From contig NC_081553.1 of the NCBI RefSeq assembly GCF_963082655.1, positions 37,291,474-37,355,473 on the forward strand: a stretch of DNA of 64,000 nucleotides, written 5' to 3'. Both the position numbers and the translations under genes were made by a program. The notes under the pieces were generated by a model that was not told where the DNA came from, did no database searches, and saw nothing but the letters and a program-made list of their open reading frames with translations. This document shows positions 59,023 to 64,000 of the stretch, one piece after another. Source of the stretch: Stomoxys calcitrans (lineage: Eukaryota; Arthropoda; Insecta; Diptera; Muscidae). Numbering within the stretch: the first letter of the stretch is position 1; each line of letters starts with the position of its first letter.

Positions 59023-59451
59023 TACAAAAGTTTTTTTTAATAAAACAAAAAAAAAGTACCTTCGATGCCATTATGTATGGAACTCGATGTTTTTGTATGC
59101 CCACCACGGCCACGCTTGCTAAAGTCCAGACGTTAAACCCAATTTTCGATAGTTTTCAAATATAAATCGGCCGATACTGCTGCAATTTCGTGTTCGATAT
59201 TCGTACGAAGTTCATCAATCGTCGCTGGCTTTTTGGCATAGACCATAGACTTGACGTAGCCTCATAATAGTCCAACGGCGTCAAGTCGCACGACCGAGAA
59301 GGCCTAACGACTGGACCCTTTTGTAAGACAACACGTTCTCCAGACTTGGTTGCCAATAAACTGATTGTGACATTCGCTGTGTGACTTGTGGTGCCGTCCT
59401 ATTGGAACCACGTGTCCTCCCAGTCCCTATCATCTAATTACTAAATACTAA

Positions 59452-59669
59452 ATTTCCCATCAACATTCCATTAAGGAACAGTGGATACTTCTTTCCTATT
59501 AATAAGTGCAGTCCGATTAAAGTTTAAGCTCAATGATAAGGGGCCTCCTTTTTTATGGCAAATCCGAACGGCATGCCGTTGTCTGTCTGTCTGATGTTCA
59601 CGCAGGGGTTTGAACCCAGGCGTTCGGCGTCAAAGGCGGACATGCTAACCTCTGCGCCACGGTGGCCAC
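59452..59669 (-). mobile_element. SINE inserted in the transposase
   Basis: Antisense tRNA-like SINE. The tail is cattccattaaggaacagtg, and the body is agtttaagctcaatgataag. A middle deletion replaces about 100 bp with gtctgtctgtctgatgttca. The head is ggtttgaacccaggcgttcg with cggacatgctaacctctgcg. It separates the second and third transposase blocks from the first. Confidence 0.8.
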
Positions 59670-60355
59670 CAAATATATTTTGTTATCATGGAACGGCAGC
59701 GATACCCATTCACTGTAACGTGCCGGTCTCCTCATCATCATAGAAGAAGTACGGCCCAATGAGGCCGCCAGCCCATAAACCGCACCAAACCGTAATTTTT
59801 TTCGCTCAATGATAAGGAGCCCCCTTTTTATGGGAAATCCGAACGGCATGACGCTGTCTGTCTGTCTGATGTTCACGCCGGGGTTTGAACCCAGGCGTTC
59901 GGCGTCAAAGGCGGACATACTAACCTCTGCGCCAGGGTGGCCCCCAAATATATTTTGTTATCATTGAACGGTAGCGATACCCATTCACTGTAACGTGCCG
60001 GTCTTCATCATCATGGAAGAAGTACGACCCAATGACGCCGCCTGCCCATAAACCGCACCAAACCGTAATTTTTTTTCGCTCAATGATAAGAGGCCTCCTT
60101 CTTTATGGCAAATCCGAACAGCATGCCGCTGTCTGTCTGTCTGATGTTCACGCCGGGGTTTGAACCCAGGCGTTCGGCGTAAAAGGCGGACATGCTAACC
60201 TCTGCGCCACGGTGGCCACCAAATATATTTTGTTATCATTGAACGGCAGCGATTTCCATTCACTGTGACGTGCCGGTCTTGATCATCATGGGAGAAGTGC
60301 GGCCCAATGACGCCGCCAGCCCATAAACCGCACCAAACCGTAATTTTTTCGGGAT
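59531..60355. repeat. Triplicated chimera of SINE head and transposase fragment
   Basis: Three tandem units of about 275 bp, with caatgataag at 59531, 59807 and 60081. Each unit has about 140 bp of the SINE (59531-59669, 59808-59947, 60082-60221) joined to about 125 bp of the neighbouring transposase sequence (tatattttgttatcat...gcaccaaaccgtaattttt). The third unit runs on into the rest of the transposase. The order shows SINE insertion first, then amplification. Confidence 0.88.
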
Positions 60356-60534
60356 GCAATAATGACTCATGGAGTACGTATGTCTGACCAACAACACATA
60401 TTTTGCTTATTTCCGGAAATGAGCCTCATTGCTGAAGATGATTTTCCGATGAAAACGATGAGACCACTGACTCCAAATTTTGGCAGTAAATTTTAATAAT
60501 TTCGACTTGTTGGATCGTATATCTTTCCATCATG

Positions 60535-60845
60535 AGATGGCAAACCTTACTGAAGAGAAATGTCAAAAAAAGAGTGGCAAAAAATATGTCATCATTTGCT
60601 GTCTCTATCGGCATACTTTTGTAGCGTCCCTGAAAAAAAAACACTGTATGGGGTGTCTTTGACAATTTAACTGATAAAACTGAAAAAAAATATGTTGTAG
60701 CTCCATTCTAAGAACTCCAAAAAAACGGGATTTAAGATATGTAGTGTCTTCGAAAATTTAATGATAATAGGGAGATGAATGGTTTTATGGACTATTTTAA
60801 CTCTCAAGCGATTCATTTAAGGGTTTTGTTGGTCCCATCAAATTA
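60535..60845. other. Outer part of the transposon and spacer
   Basis: Probably includes the 5' untranslated part and end of the mariner-type element (ttttgtagcgtccctg...acactgtatggggtgtcttt near 60617-60660). A matching inverted end on the other side was not found. The rest is unassigned. Confidence 0.4.
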
Positions 60846-61103
60846 TGAACGTTCCATTAAGGAACAGCGGGGATTCTGCTCTCATATCAATGAGTAGTGT
60901 CCTATATAAGTTAAAGCCCAACGATAAGCTTTAGTAGAAAGTTAACACGGCTAATTACCTTAGGTTTGTACCTCACAAGTGTCGCCGGCATAAAGAGGTA
61001 ATGACCACCCCTAACAATGCTTTCCTGATGTTCTCGCCGGGATTTAAACTCTGACGCTCAGCGTGAAAGGTGGACATGCTAACCTCTGCGTTACGAACGC
61101 CCG
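60846..61103 (-). mobile_element. tRNA-like SINE, antisense
   Basis: The tail gttccattaaggaacagcgg is followed by catatcaatgagtagtgtcc, cctcacaagtgtcgccggca and the head gatgttctcgccgggattta with tggacatgctaacctctgcg. The B box is degenerate. Its A-box end adjoins the chimeric repeats that follow. Confidence 0.75.
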
Positions 61104-62345
61104 AAAGCATTTAAAAACTTATTTTGCAAATTTTTCCCTCCCCCTTACCACGATTTTCAAAATCGCCGATTTAAGCGAAATTTCGTATGCCACCTTATGA
61201 TACCCCAAAAATACGAAATTGGTATAAAAAATTGTGGTCGAATAACCTGGGGGGGACGCCCGATCCCAAAATCCACCCAAACGGACATGTTTACCGATTG
61301 CGACAAAAACGTCAAAACTCGGAGATGGATGCAACGTAAAAGGCGGACATGCTAACCTCTGCGCTACGAACGCCCCAAAGCATTTAAAAAACCTGGGGGG
61401 GACGCCCGATCCCAAAATCCCCCGAACGGACATGTTTACCGATTGGGACAGTATGGGTATCCCCATTTACAAAAACGCCAGAACTCGGAGATGGATGCAA
61501 CGTAAAAGGCGGACATGCTAACCTCTGCGCTACGAACGCCCCAAAGCATTTAAAAACTTATTTTGCAAATTTTTCCCTCTCCCTTGCCACGATTTGCAAA
61601 ATCGCCAGATCTCGGAGATATACGCACCGATTTTAGCGAAATTTCGTATGCCACCTCATGATACCCCAAAAACACGAAATTTGAATAAAAATTTGAGGTC
61701 GAATAACCTGGGGGGACGCCCGATCCCAAAATCCACCCGGACATGTTTACCGATTGGGACAGTATGGGTATCCCCATTTACAAAAACGTCAGAACTCGGA
61801 GATGGATGCAACATAAAAGGCGGACATGCTAACCTCTGCGCTACGAACGCTCCAAAGCATTTAAAAACTTATTTTACAAATTTTTCCCTCCCTCTTACCA
61901 CGATTTTCAAAATCGCCTCGATATCGGAGATGTATGCACCGATTTAAGCGAAATTTTGTATGCTACCTTATGATACCCCAAAAACACGAAATTGGTACAA
62001 AATTTTGGGATTGCATAACCTGGGGGGGACGTCCGATCCCAAAATCAACCCGAACGGACATGTCACCGATTGGGACAGTATGGGTATCCCCATTTACAAA
62101 ATCGCCAGATCTCGGAGTTGTGCGCACCGATTTTAGCGAAATTTCGTGTGCCACCTTATGATACCCCAAAAACACGAAATTGGTATAAAATTTTGGCATC
62201 GTATAACCTGGGGGGAAGCCCCATCCCAAAATCCACCCGAACGGACTGTTTACCGAATGCAACAATATGGGTATCAAATGAAAGGCATTTAAGACTAAAG
62301 TACGAACTTGCCATAAAAATATCATTCTAAGTGTTGGGGGGATGC
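61104..62345 (-). repeat. Repeat family C, reversed, with SINE-head inserts
   Basis: Tandem units with aacctgggggggacgcccga, tcccaaaatccacccgaac, gacatgtttaccgattggga, cagtatgggtatccccattt and ttttccctcccccttaccac (the inverse of the GC-rich C tail). Three units (near 61336, 61505 and 61815) contain ggcggacatgctaacctctg-cgctacgaacgc, a short piece of SINE head identical in kind to the SINE just upstream, so the boundary was co-amplified. Overlapping open frames on both strands are repeat sequence. Confidence 0.75.
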
Positions 62346-63652
62346 CCAACCCCCAAAAATACCACCCAAAAGCACACTTACCGCTTTGGGCAATATGGGT
62401 ATGAAATGAAAGTTATTTAAAAGTAGAGTATAAATCTGACATAAACATTTATTACTTTGTTCTGAGAGGTCTCCCAAACCGCACCAATAGTAACGTCCAA
62501 AATCGGACCGATCGGGGCAATATGTGACTCAAAAGAAAGGTATTTGGGTGTAAAATACCGCAAAACCGCTTTAAAAGTACTGCCCAAAATCAAAGTGGAC
62601 TGATCGGGACTGTATGGCACTCAAATGTAAGGTATTCGGGAGTAGAATACGAATATGATGTCAACAATTGAATCCAAGTACCTAGGCAGCCATCTCAATC
62701 CCTAAACCCCACCAGAAGTACCACCCAATATCAAAAGTGCACCAATCGGAACAATATGGGACTCGAATAAAGGGAATTATGGAGTAGAGTATAAATATGA
62801 CATTTAAAATTGGGTCCAATAACCTAGGGAGCCGTCCCAAGCCCAAAATCGCCCCCAAAAGTACCGCCAATAATCAAAGTAAACCGATTGAGATAATATG
62901 GGACTCAAATGTAAGGTATTCGGGAGTAAAGATGTCAACTATTGAATCCAAGTGCCTAGGCAGCTGTCCCAAGCCCAAAACCGCACCAAAAGTAACGCCC
63001 AAAATCGGTCTGGTCGGGATAATATTGGGCTCAAATGAAAGGTATTTGGGAGTAGAGTTGACATTTAAAATTGGGTCCAAGTTCCAAGCAAGCCTTTTCC
63101 ATCGCAAAAGTTCCGCTCAAAATCAAAGTGGGCTCAAATTAAAGGTATTTGGGAGTAGAGTATGAATTTGATATTTAAAATTGGGTCCAAGTTCCTAGCA
63201 AGCCGTTTCCAGCCCAAAAGTACCGCTCAAAATCAAAGTGGGCCGACCGGGACAATATGGGACACAAATGAAAGGTATTCCGGGGAATAATACATATATG
63301 ATGTCAAAAATTGGATGCAAATACCTATGGCGTCGCCCCAAGAGGACCGCCCAAAATAAAAAGTGAATCGATCGGCACTATATGGGACTCAAATGAAAGG
63401 TATTTGGGAGTAAAGTATGAATATGATATTTAAAATTGGGTCCAATTAACTAGGGAGCCTTCCCAAGCTCAAAATCTCCTCAAAAGTACCGACCAAACTC
63501 AAAGTGGGCCTATCGGGACAATAATGGGCTCAAACTAAAGATTTTCGGAAGCAGAATTCAAATATGGTGTCAAAAGTTGTATACAAATACCTAGGGCGTC
63601 GCTCCAAGCCCAAAACCGCACCAAAAGTACCACCCAAAATCAAAGGTGGACC
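62346..63652 (-). repeat. Repeat family C, reversed, main tandem part
   Basis: About nine degenerate units of roughly 120-160 bp with caatatgggactcaaatgaa, aggtatttgggagtagagta, atttaaaattgggtccaagt and a cccaagcccaaaaccgcacc box. These are the inverse of the C1 units. The block ends abruptly at 63652 against H13. Confidence 0.75.
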
Positions 63653-64000
63653 GATCGGTACAATAGATCTTGCCCGGCATCTCCTTAGAGGCAAACAAAG
63701 GATAATGGATAAGAACTTCTATGCTATAAACCGAATCGAGCCATACTTGGCTTGGATGTTAAAGACAATTGTAGATCCCATTGTGCAAAATTTCAACTAA
63801 ATCGGATAAGAACTGCGGCCTAAAGCGACTTTAGAAGTAAAATGGGGAGATCGGTTAACAAGGGAGCTATATCAGGTTATGGACCGATTCAGACCATATT
63901 TGGCATGTATATTAGTGGGCATAGAAGAAGTCAGAAGTCACAACTAAATCGACTAAGCATTACTCCCTCTAGAGGCTCAAGAATTAAAATCGGAGATCGG
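63653..64000 (-). mobile_element. Helentron-like internal fragment H13, cut by window end
   Basis: Two to three units on the minus strand (cataagaacttct region degenerate, then aaatttcaactaaatcggat, gggagctatatcaggttatg, ccctctagaggctcaagaat). No terminal module is inside the window. Confidence 0.65.

Larger units (their letters stand above)
59055..60534 (-). pseudogene. Dead mariner-type transposase, split by a SINE
   Basis: Minus-strand remnant of a Tc1/mariner-superfamily (IS630-related) transposase. The start at 60534 gives MERYTIQQVEIIKIYCQN, the usual amino-terminal helix-turn-helix start. An internal deletion then joins directly to KIIFSNEAHFRK, where the first catalytic aspartate (normally FSDEAHF) is Asn. 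HPEKITVWCGLWAGGVIGP and VTVNGNRCRSMITKYI follow. After the SINE interruption come WFQ-stop-DGTTSHTA (second Asp kept), SCDLTPLDYYEA (third Asp, about 37 residues on) and a worn tail with IENWV. Stops, shifts, the deletion and the SINE make it inactive. The 3' element ends are not identified. Confidence 0.85.

Noticed and set aside
59598..59918. 106-codon minus-strand frame
   Set aside because: It spans the SINE/transposase chimera junction, and its peptide (RLACPPLTPNAWVQTPA) is the translated SINE head.

Overview
The window reads as gene-poor, AT-rich nuclear DNA from a higher (calyptrate, probably muscid) fly. The strongest evidence is a large set of DINE-1/INE-1-like Helentron elements: inverted TATACCC(A/T)CCACC ends, a 5' module with a GATCTAGCCATGTCCGTC block like Drosophila INE-1, tandem repeats of about 150-165 bp inside, and a 3' stem-loop TTCGGCCCGGCCGAA. 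The muscid placement is my recollection of such repeats, not a search. I see no convincing complete protein-coding gene. The window is probably intergenic or inside a very large intron. Most long open frames are tandem repeats whose period is a multiple of three.

Layout. 1-8.0 kb: Helentron-like elements, long T-rich tracts, a mariner-type MITE and a (TTTTA)n array. 8-13.7 kb: two blocks of a second tandem family (core cccgtttgggtgg) around a minisatellite of TGAGTCA sites at 10.1-11.15 kb. 13.7-17.3 kb: duplicated tRNA-like SINE heads and two short elements with perfect 21-bp inverted ends. 17.3-23 kb: two copies of a third repeat element (core ctttcatttgag) and SINEs. 23.4-25.7 kb: a Helentron-like element split by a second copy of the mariner MITE. 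25.7-34 kb: mostly single-copy-looking DNA with two large minisatellites, of 33-bp and 29-bp units. 34.0-36.4 kb: a SINE with clear target duplications, then ten tandem units each holding an antisense retroelement primer-binding site for tRNA-Lys. 37.2-41 kb: a dead LINE reverse transcriptase, Helentron repeats and a second (TTTTA)n array. 41-43.3 kb: apparently single-copy DNA. 43.3-50.8 kb: two nearly complete Helentron-like elements of one subfamily. 52.6-56.1 kb: a palindrome-bearing repeat invaded by a SINE and two Helentron-like elements. 56.1-58 kb: the most gene-like stretch, with CAG/CAA repeats, an initiator-like motif and a consensus GTAAGT donor, so possibly a first exon. 58-64 kb: a Helentron-like element, a dead mariner-type transposase cut by a SINE, chimeric SINE-bearing tandem arrays, and reversed copies of the third repeat family.

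No genes can be seen working together here. The window instead records serial insertion, tandem amplification and decay of mobile elements. The most unusual items are the primer-binding-site array (34.6-36.4 kb), the SINE-chimeric tandem arrays (59.5-61.9 kb), the inverted-end elements around 16.6-17.2 kb, the TGAGTCA minisatellite and the possible first exon at 57.3-57.8 kb.
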